NCBI GenBank assembly: GCA_905480145.1
Contig: CAJQPA010000008.1
Location: 1-64,000 of the forward strand
From: an uncultured Flavobacteriales bacterium
Lineage (GTDB): Bacteria; Bacteroidota; Bacteroidia; Flavobacteriales_D; Crocinitomicaceae
DNA length: 64,000 nucleotides
Direction of reading: 5' to 3'
Shown piece by piece: positions 43,901 through 54,600 of this stretch. Every line of letters starts with the position of its first letter. Position 1 is the stretch's first letter. Made by a program: the position numbers and the translations under genes. The notes under the pieces are model-generated. The model did no database searches and had not been told where the DNA came from. It worked only from the letters and a program-made list of their open reading frames with translations.

Positions 43901-46192
43901 TTATTTCCCTAATTCTTTAAGACGTTGGTCTCGTTGCATAGGGTTTTCACCGGTATTCTTTTTTCTAAATAACTCAAACTTGGTTGGAACCTGTTGCTGC
44001 GGCCAACTGTTGTTATTTACGTCTGTATCTGCAATTTCTAAAAATGGATCCATTAAAATTGACTTTACCTTTTGATCAAATATGAATACTTTTGTTACCA
44101 TTTCTTCATGCCTTCTCCAAATTTCAGCAGGTATTCTAATGACTTCTGTAGAATTGTCTTCAAAAGTGAATTCCAAAATGATCGGCATTGGAAGTCCACC
44201 TAAGTTTGAGAATTGTAACTCATAGAATTGTTTGTTTGAGTTTAATAATTCCAGTTCATCTTTGGATAATTTCTTTTTAAACTCTTCGTAATCTAACTCA
44301 TCGATTGCATCAACAGCATAAATGTCACGTCTAGCATAAAAATCATCGATGTCTGAATCTTTCTCATTCACTGTTTCTTTAATTGCTTCTTTATTGCGCG
44401 GTACACCAATGAACTCTTGTTTGTTTTCATTTTTTATTTTGTCTTTGGCCTTTTCAACTACTGGATTACCAGAGTTTAATTCGTACCAGCTAACATCGTC
44501 TAAACTGATATCAACATGATCGGTTGTATAAAACCAACCTCTCCAGAACCAATCTAAATCAACCGCAGAAGCGTCTTCCATAGTTCTGAAGAAATCAGCA
44601 GGCGTGGGGTGTTTAAATTTCCAACGTTCACAGTACGTTTTGAAAGCATGGTCAAACAATTCTCTCCCCATTACAGTTTCACGAAGAATGTTAAGGGCTG
44701 TAGCTGGCTTACCGTAGGCATTATTTCCAAATTGCCAAATTGATTCAGAGTTAGTCATGATAGGAGAAATGTGACTCTTGTCTCCACGCATATAATCTGC
44801 GATCATGTATGCAGGTCCTCTTCTTGAAGGGTAGTTACGTTCCCATTCTTGTTCAGTTAAATATTGTACAAAAGTATTTAAACCTTCATCCATCCATGTC
44901 CATTGACGTTCATCAGAATTGATGATCATTGGAAAAAAGTTATGTCCAACTTCGTGAATAATAACTCCCCACATTCCGTATTTTGTTCTTTCTGAATAAG
45001 TCCCATCTGCTTCTGGACGACCACCATTGAAACAAATCATAGGGTATTCCATACCAATCCATTTTGAATGAACAGAAATTGCAACTGGATAAGGATAATC
45101 AACAGTATATTTAGAATATGTTTTTAAAGTCTGTGCAACTAATTTAGTTGAGTATCTCTCCCATAAAGGATTACCTTCTTTTGGATAGTAAGACATTGCC
45201 ATAATGTTCTTCCCATTGATTTCAACTCCTTGGGCATCCCACATGAATTTTCTTGACGACGCAAAAGCAAAATCTCTAACGTTCTTTGCTTTGAAAATCC
45301 ATGTTTTTAGGCCTTTTTCTTTTTTCTTCTCGGCTGCCTCAGCTTCTTCTTGAGTTACGATTAAGACAGGTGTGTCGGAAGTCGCAGCTTTTTTGAATCG
45401 ATTTCTTTGCTCTGCAGTAAGAACACTACTTGCATTTTGTAATTCTCCTGTAGAACCAACTATATGATCTGAGGGTACCGTAATTGATACTTCATAATCT
45501 CCAAAAGGCAAGGCGAATTCACCTCTTCCTAAGAATTGTTTATTTTGCCAACCTTCAACATCACTGTAAACACACATTCTAGGGAACCATTGCGCAATAG
45601 TATACAAGTAGTTGTCATTCTCTTCAAAGTGCTCGTATCCAGAACGCCCTCCAATTTTCATTCTATCGTTGATGTTGTACCACCATTTGATGTCGAATGA
45701 AATTGATGAGTTCGCCGCTAGAGGTTTATCTAGATCTATTCGTAACATTGTTTTGTTGATCGCATATTTTAAATCTCGGCCAGAAGTAGTTGTAACTCCT
45801 TCAATTTTAAAACCGCCATCAAAATCCAATAGTTTTTTAGCAACATCACCAATACTTCTAAAGTCTTCCATTTTGTCAACGCTGATCAATTTAGAGTCAG
45901 AATCTTTAGCGCGCACGTTTTGATCCAATTGAATCCATAAATACTCTAGATTGTCTGGAGAATTGTTTGTGTATGTTATTGTTTCTTCACCTTTAATTTT
46001 TTGGGAAGCATCATCAATTGTAACTTGGATTTTATAATCCGCCTTTTGTTGAAAATAGTTATGACCTGGTGCACCAGCTGCATTTCTATATTCGTTTGGT
46101 GTAGGCAGCAGCTGGTCAAGTTGCGCAAATTTGTTGTCTTGTCCAAAAGACAATGCTGGCAGTAAAATAGCTAATAGAAGAGTTTTTTTCAT
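43901..46192 (-). CDS. secreted M1 family metallopeptidase
   Basis: The 763-residue protein has a signal peptide ending LSFG (mature Gln18). The zinc motif HEVGH is at 413-417, with the distal Glu in MDEGLNTFVQY. The catalytic domain includes YTVDYPYPVAISVH and SDERQWTWMDEG. The N-terminal beta domain (~50-260) shows the YTNNSPDNLEYLWIQLDQNV pattern of M1-like proteins of Bacteroidota. The C-terminal ~200 residues are charged and end in a Lys/Arg-rich tail, with no T9SS domain. It probably digests peptides in the periplasm. It follows a DUF6702-like gene by 2 bases and is likely its operon partner. Confidence 0.9.
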   Translation of the reverse strand: MKKTLLLAILLPALSFGQDNKFAQLDQLLPTPNEYRNAAGAPGHNYFQQKADYKIQVTIDDASQKIKGEETITYTNNSPDNLEYLWIQLDQNVRAKDSDSKLISVDKMEDFRSIGDVAKKLLDFDGGFKIEGVTTTSGRDLKYAINKTMLRIDLDKPLAANSSISFDIKWWYNINDRMKIGGRSGYEHFEENDNYLYTIAQWFPRMCVYSDVEGWQNKQFLGRGEFALPFGDYEVSITVPSDHIVGSTGELQNASSVLTAEQRNRFKKAATSDTPVLIVTQEEAEAAEKKKEKGLKTWIFKAKNVRDFAFASSRKFMWDAQGVEINGKNIMAMSYYPKEGNPLWERYSTKLVAQTLKTYSKYTVDYPYPVAISVHSKWIGMEYPMICFNGGRPEADGTYSERTKYGMWGVIIHEVGHNFFPMIINSDERQWTWMDEGLNTFVQYLTEQEWERNYPSRRGPAYMIADYMRGDKSHISPIMTNSESIWQFGNNAYGKPATALNILRETVMGRELFDHAFKTYCERWKFKHPTPADFFRTMEDASAVDLDWFWRGWFYTTDHVDISLDDVSWYELNSGNPVVEKAKDKIKNENKQEFIGVPRNKEAIKETVNEKDSDIDDFYARRDIYAVDAIDELDYEEFKKKLSKDELELLNSNKQFYELQFSNLGGLPMPIILEFTFEDNSTEVIRIPAEIWRRHEEMVTKVFIFDQKVKSILMDPFLEIADTDVNNNSWPQQQVPTKFELFRKKNTGENPMQRDQRLKELGK

Positions 46193-46194
46193 AA

Positions 46195-46695
46195 TTATTT
46201 CTTAAGTAGTTTTATTTCTTGCTTGCGAACATCGAATAAGAATGGACGCGAGTATGTTTGGTTTCTGTAGTAGAAGGTTATTTTATTTTGTTGTTCTTGA
46301 TGTTGTTGCATTAATAGATCGAATTCTACAGTCAAGATCTCTTTTAAGTCCATCTGGCTAGATTCGAAGAAGAAGTTAGTAACACCACTCATTAGTACCT
46401 CGAAGCCAATTAATTTTAGGTTTGATTCATTATTGCTTGATACTTTGAAGTGTTGTAATAAATAACGTTCTACTACTTTAAAGTCGTTTGATCCTAAGTT
46501 TATTGCCTCTATATTTTTAAGAGTAGGTTTTGTTTCTCGAATAGCATTTTCAACATCGTGTGTAGAAGCCGTTAATGTTGCTTCCAATTTTTTGGAAATA
46601 TCATTGTATTCAACCTCCGCAAAAGCAAAAAAGTAATCATGAGAATATGATAGTGTGGATGTAATAAGAAGAAGTGCCAATAATAGATGCTTCAT
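46195..46695 (-). CDS. DUF6702-like secreted protein
   Basis: About 166 residues. The ATG at 46695 is chosen because it opens a clean signal peptide (MKHLLLALLLITSTLSYS); the frame extends to 46752 without a better start. The mature part begins HDYFFAFAEVEYNDISKKLEAT, followed by LTASTHDVENAIRE and a second half ending LFDVRKQEIKLLKK, which matches the DUF6702 pattern by eye. Its function is unknown. It ends 2 bases before the M1 peptidase start, a tight operon, suggesting a shared role in the envelope. TAAATTTG sits 5 bases before the ATG and TAAGTTTG 21 bases before it. Confidence 0.75.
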   Translation of the reverse strand: MKHLLLALLLITSTLSYSHDYFFAFAEVEYNDISKKLEATLTASTHDVENAIRETKPTLKNIEAINLGSNDFKVVERYLLQHFKVSSNNESNLKLIGFEVLMSGVTNFFFESSQMDLKEILTVEFDLLMQQHQEQQNKITFYYRNQTYSRPFLFDVRKQEIKLLKK

Positions 46696-46700
46696 AATTC

Positions 46701-46708
46701 CAAATTTA
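46701..46708 (-). promoter_or_regulatory. candidate -7 box TAAATTTG for the DUF6702/M1 operon
   Basis: An exact TAnnTTTG match on the minus strand, 5 bases from the ATG. A second exact match, TAAGTTTG at 46717-46724, would give a more usual leader length. Confidence 0.4.
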
Positions 46709-46814
46709 ATGGAAGCCAAACTTACAAAAAATAAAATCTTAATATATACCACTCATCACTTTTGTAAATATAGTTTTGCACAATTCCCATTTCGCAGTCT
46801 TAAAAACAAAAATG

Positions 46815-46822
46815 TATATTTG
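46815..46822 (+). promoter_or_regulatory. candidate -7 box TATATTTG next to the glycosyltransferase start
   Basis: An exact TAnnTTTG match ends 6 bases before the ATG at 46829. An alternative TAGTTTTG at 46771-46778 would give a ~45-base leader. Confidence 0.4.
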
Positions 46823-46828
46823 CTGTCT

Positions 46829-47560
46829 ATGAAAAATGCATTGAAAAAATTATCTATTATCATACCCGCTTATAATGAGGCGAAAACTATTCACTTAATA
46901 TTGAATAAAGTGAAGGCAGTTCAACTTGTTAATAGTATTGAAAAAGAGATAATTATTGTAAATGACTTCTCTACGGATGGCACGGATAAAGTGATAGAAC
47001 AGTATATTTCTGAAAATTCAGAGCTGAAAATTCAATTGTATAATCAAGAAAAGAATAAAGGGAAAGGCGCTGCTCTGCATAAAGGGATAGAATTAGCAAC
47101 TGGAGAATACTTAGTGATTCAAGATGCAGATTTAGAATATGATCCAGAAGAATATAATGATTTATTGAAACCAATTTTAGAAGATCAAGCAGATGTAGTA
47201 TACGGTTCCCGATTCATTGGTGGAAAACCGCATAGAATATTGTTTTACTGGCACTCATTAGGGAATAAATTTTTGACAAAATTATCCAATATGTTTACGA
47301 ATTTAAACTTGACGGATATGGAGACTTGCTATAAGATGATTCGTTCTGATATTGCGAAGTCGCTTCGTTTGAAAGAACAAAGGTTTGGCTTTGAACCTGA
47401 AATAACGGCTAAATTATCACGCGTGTCTAAAATTAGAATTTATGAGGTCGGTATTTCTTATTATGGAAGAACATACGAGGAAGGCAAAAAGATTGGTTGG
47501 AAAGATGGTTTTAGGGCAATCTATAGTATTCTCAAGTATAATATCTTCAGTCGGAAATAA
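46829..47560 (+). CDS. family 2 glycosyltransferase
   Basis: The 243-residue protein is a GT-A fold transferase of the dolichyl-phosphate mannose synthase-like group. LSIIIPAYNEAKTI opens the nucleotide-sugar fold, IIIVNDFSTDGTD carries the first Asp pair, and QDADLEYDPEEY the metal-binding DxD-like motif; VYGSRF follows. There is no C-terminal membrane helix, so it should be cytoplasmic or membrane-associated. The ATG at 46829 is chosen because the family fold begins immediately after it, while the longer frame to 46655 runs antisense through the DUF6702 gene. The acceptor may be undecaprenyl phosphate or an envelope glycan. Confidence 0.88.
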   Translation: MKNALKKLSIIIPAYNEAKTIHLILNKVKAVQLVNSIEKEIIIVNDFSTDGTDKVIEQYISENSELKIQLYNQEKNKGKGAALHKGIELATGEYLVIQDADLEYDPEEYNDLLKPILEDQADVVYGSRFIGGKPHRILFYWHSLGNKFLTKLSNMFTNLNLTDMETCYKMIRSDIAKSLRLKEQRFGFEPEITAKLSRVSKIRIYEVGISYYGRTYEEGKKIGWKDGFRAIYSILKYNIFSRK

Positions 47561-47580
47561 AAACTGAATAATGTATTCAA

Positions 47581-47611
47581 AAAAAAGCCTTTTAACGAAT
47601 TAAAAGGCTTT
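47581..47611. terminator. bidirectional terminator between glycosyltransferase and yidC
   Basis: AAAGCCTTTTAA (47584-47595) and its exact complement (47600-47611) make a 12-bp stem with a CGAA tetraloop. It serves both convergent genes. Confidence 0.88.
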
Positions 47612-47628
47612 CAATAGTTAGAAAATAA

Positions 47629-49527
47629 TTATTTCTTTTTCTTGTTTTTTAACTGCTCTTGCTGAGCTTTCTGCATTTGCTCCAAACGTGCTTGGAATTT
47701 ACTTTTGCCTTTTGCCTTCTTTGGGTTAGCTGCTGCATTTGCTTTTCTCTCTGCCATTTTTAATTTTATTTTATCCTCGTCAACGAAAAACTTTTTAATA
47801 ATCAACATGATTAAAATAGAAGCTAACGTAGAGATAAAGTAATAGTAACTTAATCCGGAAGAGTAGTTGTTGAAGAAAAAGATCATCATGATAGGGAAGA
47901 AGTACATGATGTATTTCATATTAGGCATTCCAGGTTGCTGAGGAGTTTGCATTTGACTTCCATTCATCATTGTATAAAATAATGTCGTAACAGCCATTAG
48001 CAATGTAAATAAACTTACGTGGTCACCATAAGGCCAAACGTTAAACCCTAATTCATAAATGGAATCATAAGAAGACAAATCTTCTGCCCACAGAAAAGAT
48101 TTTTGACGCAGATCAAATGTGCTCGGAAAAAATCTAAATACAGCTAAAAGAATAGGCATCTGAATTAACATCGGAACACATCCTGATAGTGGACTAGCAC
48201 CCGATGCCTTATAGAGAGCCATCGTTTCCATTTGTTTTTTCATTGCGTCTTCCTTTTCAGGATATTTTGCAGCAAGTTCCTCCATTTCAGGTTTAAGAAT
48301 TCTCATTTTAGCCGAAGAAGTATACATCTTCCATTGGATCGGCATTAAGGCAGTTTTGATTAGAATGGTTAAAAGAAGAATAGCGATTCCCATTCCCATT
48401 CCTGTACCTTTAAGAACATTGAAAATAGGTTGCACAGCATAAAGATTTATCCATCTAAACAATCCCCATCCATAGTTTAGCACATCATCATACCCCTCAT
48501 CGTAAGAGGTTAAAGTTTTGTAATCATTTGGGCCAAAGAACCAGTTCATACTTACCGAACCATTATCTACATTTTTAATGTTTAAATTTAGCAATGCTTT
48601 GTAGTCCTTCAAGTGAGTTGTGTCTTTTGCACTTCCTTCTTCATACTCAGCTACATTTAATGTAGATCCACTTTTCCCAAATCCATTTTCTGGATTAATA
48701 AAAGAAGAGAAGTAACTCTGCTTAAAACTTACCCAGTCCAATTTGTCCTCAGCTATTTCCTCATCAGAACCCATTTCACTTAACCAAGAAAATCCTTCAT
48801 CTTCATAGTTAAAACATACCGTTGAAACCCTTCTTTGTTCGGTGAATAAACGTTCTGTCTTTCTGAGTGAGGCATTCCATTTAAACATTACGTTTTGTGG
48901 AGTTACTTTTCCCGCAAAACCTCTCATATTCACTGTATAGTCAATGTCAAATGCATTTGGTTTGAATTGGTAAGCAAATTCTATTGATTGATTTCCTTCT
49001 TTTTTTAATTCAAATACGATCCGGTCGTTTGATTGAGATTTAATAGAGAATATTTCATTTGATGTGCTCAGCTCTTTTCCGTTTAGAGGAAAAACTAATC
49101 CGTTTGTTGCATCACCATTTTCGAATAAAACCAAAGCATCTATTTTACCATCTTCTTTAGCGTAATTGTCGTAAGATTCATATTCCTTGAGTTTAACAGA
49201 GGCTATTTGTCCACCTTTCGTATTAAAGTCAATGATTAATTTTTCATTTTCAATTGTAATGATTTCTCCTTTGAGATTCTTCACAACAGGTGCTTGAGTT
49301 GTATCACCAATGGAGTCATTCAGTGGGATACTTACTTCTTCAGTAATTTGATCACCTTGAACCGTCTCATTTGCAGTGGGTTCAGTTACTTTGTCTACTT
49401 TTATTGTTTCTGCGGCTATTTCAGCTTCTCTTTTTGCAATTTCTTCTTTGGTAGGTTTGTTGAATATTGTAAATACGGAGAGTATCACTCCAATTATCAC
49501 CAATCCAATTACGGTATTCTTATCCAT
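47629..49527 (-). CDS. yidC: membrane protein insertase YidC
   Basis: The 632-residue protein inserts and folds inner-membrane proteins, alone or with SecYEG. It has an N-terminal helix (~5-20), a large periplasmic P1 domain (~60-360; FNTKGGQIASVKLKEY, FMFKWNASLRKTERLF-like strands), and the YidC/Oxa1 core with about five helices (~375-600), including MPIQWKMYTSSAKMRILKP, GCVPMLIQMPILLAVFRFFP and YYFISTLASILI. The basic C-terminal tail (KNKKKK) helps ribosome binding. The length is normal for Bacteroidota. It follows pyrG by 22 bases on the same strand, so the two are probably co-transcribed. Confidence 0.97.
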   Translation of the reverse strand: MDKNTVIGLVIIGVILSVFTIFNKPTKEEIAKREAEIAAETIKVDKVTEPTANETVQGDQITEEVSIPLNDSIGDTTQAPVVKNLKGEIITIENEKLIIDFNTKGGQIASVKLKEYESYDNYAKEDGKIDALVLFENGDATNGLVFPLNGKELSTSNEIFSIKSQSNDRIVFELKKEGNQSIEFAYQFKPNAFDIDYTVNMRGFAGKVTPQNVMFKWNASLRKTERLFTEQRRVSTVCFNYEDEGFSWLSEMGSDEEIAEDKLDWVSFKQSYFSSFINPENGFGKSGSTLNVAEYEEGSAKDTTHLKDYKALLNLNIKNVDNGSVSMNWFFGPNDYKTLTSYDEGYDDVLNYGWGLFRWINLYAVQPIFNVLKGTGMGMGIAILLLTILIKTALMPIQWKMYTSSAKMRILKPEMEELAAKYPEKEDAMKKQMETMALYKASGASPLSGCVPMLIQMPILLAVFRFFPSTFDLRQKSFLWAEDLSSYDSIYELGFNVWPYGDHVSLFTLLMAVTTLFYTMMNGSQMQTPQQPGMPNMKYIMYFFPIMMIFFFNNYSSGLSYYYFISTLASILIMLIIKKFFVDEDKIKLKMAERKANAAANPKKAKGKSKFQARLEQMQKAQQEQLKNKKKK

Positions 49528-49549
49528 TTTTTTCGAGTTATTCTAATGA

Positions 49550-51187
<1,638 letters not shown>

Positions 51188-51354
51188 CTATTCATTGTTC
51201 TTGACGTCTTTTTATGCTATTATTTTTTGAATTTTATCACTTTTATTCAAAATAACGAATGAATAAGGTTGATACTTTTGCTACAACCACTAATAGTGCA
51301 TGGCTTATAGCTATAGTTCATGTTGGTCAAATAACTGATTGTTAAAGGTTCAGA

Positions 51355-52365
51355 TTATTTTGATCTAATAGTTATTTCTATTTTGGCCCCGTGGTCATTA
51401 GAAAATAAAATTTCTCCGTTCAACTGTTTTATTAAAGAAATAATTATGGAAATCCCATGAGAGTTTAATGTATCAATTGAATCGAGTATAGATTGACTAA
51501 AGCCTTGACCATTATCATTGTAGGTTATATTAAGGTGTTCATCGTTTTCATTAATTAGTATATCTATGATTCCATCTTTTTCTCCTTTTGGATAAGCGTA
51601 TTTTATGGTGTTATTTATAAATTCACTAATAATGAGCCCTATTGGAATTAAAAAATCGATTGTTTTGTTAATGGGATCAGATTTTAGATTTAAAGTAATT
51701 TCATGTCCTTCGATTAGAGGACTAATAACTTTGTTTAAATAATCTGAAACTTTCAAGTTGTCAAATCCATCTGTTTTATAAATTGCTTCATAAGCTGCTG
51801 CAATAGAGGAAATAGAATCTTCAATTTCAGAATACTTGACTTTACCTTCTTTTTGCTTCATGTAGGCTAAGCTTAAAATTAACTGAAGATTATTTTTTAC
51901 TCTGTGATGAACTTCACGCAATAATACATCTCTTTCAGAGATAGTTTTTTTAAGTTTTATTTCAAGTTCTTTTTCCTCTGTAATATCAATATGGCAGCCA
52001 ATAGCTCTAGCAGGAGCTCCATTTTCCGACCATTCTACAACTTTACCATTGCATTTTACCCAAATCGTTTCCCCATTTTTATGGAAGTATCTTACGATTG
52101 AATGAAAAGGTATTACTCCCTTTGATTCAATATGTTTTTCAAAGGAACTAAACATGCCCGGCAGGTCTTCAGGATATGCTATTTTTTGCCATGCCTCTGG
52201 TTTGTTTTCCATTTCATGGTCTTCATAACCGAACATTTCTTTGAACCTCGGACTCAGGTATTCTTCATTTGTAATTATGTTCCAGTCCCAAAAACCTGCA
52301 AGAGAACTTTCTATGGCACTTTCACTAACTAATTCTAAGTCTTTATGGCTTGTGTATTTTTTCAA
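51355..52365 (-). CDS. soluble PAS-domain sensor histidine kinase (HisKA_2 type)
   Basis: The 336-residue kinase lacks membrane helices. A PAS domain with its PAC tail covers ~12-130 (AGFWDWNIITNEEYLSPRF, FHKNGETIWVKCNGKVVEW, AIGCHIDITEEKE). HisKA_2 follows with LLREVHHRVKNNLQ at ~148-161 (phosphoacceptor His ~153/154). The ATPase domain ends the protein: GLIISEFINNTIKYAYP, YNDNGQGFS and a C-terminal ITIRSK. It resembles the kinase at 22.4 kb in its catalytic half but senses in the cytoplasm. No response regulator is adjacent, so it is an orphan. Confidence 0.92.
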   Translation of the reverse strand: MKKYTSHKDLELVSESAIESSLAGFWDWNIITNEEYLSPRFKEMFGYEDHEMENKPEAWQKIAYPEDLPGMFSSFEKHIESKGVIPFHSIVRYFHKNGETIWVKCNGKVVEWSENGAPARAIGCHIDITEEKELEIKLKKTISERDVLLREVHHRVKNNLQLILSLAYMKQKEGKVKYSEIEDSISSIAAAYEAIYKTDGFDNLKVSDYLNKVISPLIEGHEITLNLKSDPINKTIDFLIPIGLIISEFINNTIKYAYPKGEKDGIIDILINENDEHLNITYNDNGQGFSQSILDSIDTLNSHGISIIISLIKQLNGEILFSNDHGAKIEITIRSK

Positions 52366-52516
52366 ATGAAATTTAATTTTTAGGAAATGGTTTATAAAAA
52401 AAAATGATTAGAACATTTTTTTTTAGGAAAATCAGTGGTTAATAATCCGATGAATAGTGTTTTAAATAAAATTTGCTTGACTACAATATACTAATTTTAA
52501 ATAAATAATTGAAATT

Positions 52517-53425
52517 TTATTGAAACCAAGAATCACTGGTTCCTAATTGAAAATATAATCGATTTTTTTTAGCGTGATTTTTTTCAAAAACTGGGCAACC
52601 TAATTCATCCAGTCTCGGGTAGTGTGAAGAGTGATGTTTTACTGATTTAGGCAAGAATATAAGATCATGTATTAATCTGTTTTGGATCAGGTGTCTTATT
52701 TCCTCGCTCTCTATTCCAATTTTCACAAAAGCATCTTGTCTATAAGGCAAGTTGTACGATAAGGATCCATAAAGTATTCCGTGACTTGTTTTTCCATAAG
52801 AAAGGTGATCTAATGTTTTGTAACCTCCACGAATTTTGTCATTAACTAAATCTATATGCTTACCACCTCTTGTTTCTCCCGTCCACATTTTAACACCTAT
52901 TCCAAATTTATAATCTTGATGATGATAAGCAAAATGAAACTGGCCTGTTCTAAATCTATCTCTTCCTTGTCCAGCAAAAATGTCGTTTTCATGATAGACT
53001 GTAAAATTCTTAGCATGAACTGCAAAACCACCAGATCTTTGTGAGGTTTTTCTGTTGTCATGATAAAGAATGTAGTTATAGCCAAGACCTAAATTGTATT
53101 TTGTTTGATGATTGATTGCATCTAGTTGAAAGTCGACAGTGTCCCTGTCTTTTTTACCTGCTAAAAGCACAGCGCCAATTGCTGTTCTTGATTCAAAGAA
53201 ATTTTTTCTCTCTCCTAAGTTGGTGAGGTGGAAATGAAGTGAAGATTTAGCGTTGATTTGAATGAAATAATCTGTCCAATATCCATTAAAAGTCAATCCT
53301 AATGAGTTGATGTGAGAACCAAAATTGACAGAAACACCAATTGTCCCACCAAAATGTTGGCTAACGTAATCTTGTCCAAAAGACAGAAAAGGTAAGAGTA
53401 AAAATACAAGGAACCAATGTTTCAC
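52517..53425 (-). CDS. secreted polymorphic-toxin-type-23-like protein
   Basis: The 302-residue protein starts at a GTG and has a signal peptide (MKHWFLVFLLLPFLSFG, mature Gln18). The body is beta-rich: IGVSVNFGSHINSLGLTFNG, LGLGYNYILYHDN, VHAKNFTVYHENDIFAGQGRDRFRTGQFHFAYHH, each reminiscent of short barrel strands. The last third (IRHLIQNRLIHDLIFLP, HHSSHYPRLDELG, YFQLGTSDSWFQ) resembles the proteins annotated as polymorphic toxin type 23 in Bacteroidota. I recognise this from memory only. No immunity gene, Rhs repeats or T9SS domain is nearby, so a structural or outer-membrane role is as likely as a toxin. Near-consensus CATCTTTG lies 4 bases before the start. Confidence 0.6.
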   Translation of the reverse strand: MKHWFLVFLLLPFLSFGQDYVSQHFGGTIGVSVNFGSHINSLGLTFNGYWTDYFIQINAKSSLHFHLTNLGERKNFFESRTAIGAVLLAGKKDRDTVDFQLDAINHQTKYNLGLGYNYILYHDNRKTSQRSGGFAVHAKNFTVYHENDIFAGQGRDRFRTGQFHFAYHHQDYKFGIGVKMWTGETRGGKHIDLVNDKIRGGYKTLDHLSYGKTSHGILYGSLSYNLPYRQDAFVKIGIESEEIRHLIQNRLIHDLIFLPKSVKHHSSHYPRLDELGCPVFEKNHAKKNRLYFQLGTSDSWFQ

Positions 53426-53429
53426 AATG

Positions 53430-53437
53430 CAAAGATG
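53430..53437 (-). promoter_or_regulatory. near-consensus -7 box CATCTTTG abutting a GTG start
   Basis: One mismatch from TAnnTTTG on the minus strand, with CATT between it and the GTG start at 53425. Confidence 0.35.
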
Positions 53438-53503
53438 ACAAAAAACATTCCAATCTAACAGACTGCACTTAAATTGGCACCTTTGACCATATATTTAAGC
53501 CAA

Positions 53504-53536
53504 TTATCATTTATTGAATGCAGTTATCAATGATAA
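53504..53536. promoter_or_regulatory. TTATCA direct/inverted repeats upstream of the LytS-LytTR operon
   Basis: TTATCATT (53504-53511) recurs as TTATCAAT (53524-53531), 20 bases start to start, and AATGATAA (53529-53536) is the exact complement of the first copy. Regulators with LytTR domains bind pairs of repeats about two helical turns apart, so this may be the operon's own operator. It lies just upstream of the TAAATTTG box. Confidence 0.4.
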
Positions 53537-53540
53537 GCAC

Positions 53541-53548
53541 TAAATTTG
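53541..53548 (+). promoter_or_regulatory. candidate -7 box TAAATTTG of the LytS-LytTR operon
   Basis: An exact TAnnTTTG match ends 17 bases before the kinase ATG at 53566. Confidence 0.45.
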
Positions 53549-53565
53549 AAAAAGGTATATAGAGT

Positions 53566-54600
53566 ATGTTGAATACAAAAGCATTTTATTGGTTAGCCCA
53601 AATAGTTGGATGGTTTTCCTATTGTGGTCTGCTGTGGCTATCTGTTTATACAGATAATCCAGATCGTGTAAACTACAACTTCTTCGTGAATATTGGTGTA
53701 GTTATTGTTTCTGGAATTTTTGCTACTCATCTTCAACGGGTAATTTTTATTAAATTAGGTTGGCTTGAATTCCGGCTACCTAGGCTAATTCCATTGTTAA
53801 TTTTTTCATCCCTTGTATGCGCAATTGTTATTTCCTCAATTGATATGTTTACAGACTACTTTACGGATTTAAATGGCATTAGCTCTACAGATATTACTAT
53901 TACCACTGTCATCGTCAATGTATTTGCAACCCTTATTTTAGTGCTTTTCTGGAATGCAATTTATTTTACTTTTCATTTCTTTCAACAATCTAGAAAGCAG
54001 GAAGTATCAAATTTAGAATTGAAGGCGAGCAATAGGGAGAGTGAGTTGAAGAATTTACGATCTCAATTAAATCCTCATTTTTTATTCAATTCTTTGAATA
54101 GCATTAGAGCTCTAATTGATATAGAGCCATTAAAAGCAAAGGTTTCTATTACAACCTTGTCAAATTTACTGCGCCAATCCTTAGAATTAGGGAAAGAGCA
54201 TTTAGTTTCTTTGGAACGAGAAATTCAACTAGCGAAAAATTATTTAGACCTTGAAAAGGTTCGTTTTGAAGAGAGGTTACAAGTGAGTTGGAGTTTGGCG
54301 CCTGGTTTGGAAACTTTTCAAATCCCGCCTTTTACCCTTCAAATGATGGTAGAGAATGCTATAAAACATGGTATTTCAAGTCTTCGAGACGGTGGCATTG
54401 TTGAAGTAATCGTTTATGAAAGTGAAAATTCTGTAAGTATAGAAGTTCGGAATTCTGGAACACTTAAAGATACGGTTGATCTTGGCGTTGGGATTGAGAA
54501 TATAAAAAAACGACTGTTATTGCAGTTTGGAGCTAATGCAGAATTTCATTTGATAGAAGAGAATGATCATGTAATAGCTAAAATGAAATTTAAAAAATGA
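53566..54600 (+). CDS. LytS-type sensor histidine kinase
   Basis: The 344-residue kinase has four membrane helices in its N-terminal ~145 residues (AFYWLAQIVGWFSYCGLLWL, a second near 45-65, SSLVCAIVISSIDMF, FATLILVLFWNAIYFTF), so sensing is probably in or near the membrane. A short coiled coil leads to the His_kinase motif LRSQLNPHFLFNSLNSIR with the phosphoacceptor His near 172. The ATPase part has MMVENAIKHG and GVGIENIKKRL and lacks the classical second half of large kinases. It overlaps the LytTR regulator gene by ATGA, so the two form a standard pair. Confidence 0.93.
   Translation: MLNTKAFYWLAQIVGWFSYCGLLWLSVYTDNPDRVNYNFFVNIGVVIVSGIFATHLQRVIFIKLGWLEFRLPRLIPLLIFSSLVCAIVISSIDMFTDYFTDLNGISSTDITITTVIVNVFATLILVLFWNAIYFTFHFFQQSRKQEVSNLELKASNRESELKNLRSQLNPHFLFNSLNSIRALIDIEPLKAKVSITTLSNLLRQSLELGKEHLVSLEREIQLAKNYLDLEKVRFEERLQVSWSLAPGLETFQIPPFTLQMMVENAIKHGISSLRDGGIVEVIVYESENSVSIEVRNSGTLKDTVDLGVGIENIKKRLLLQFGANAEFHLIEENDHVIAKMKFKK

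Noticed and set aside
51273-51340. Plus-strand TACTTTTG box and palindromes in the pyrG / PAS-kinase gap
   Set aside because: Could suggest a small RNA, but I see no terminator and no -33 element, and TAnnTTTG occurs by chance in AT-rich DNA.
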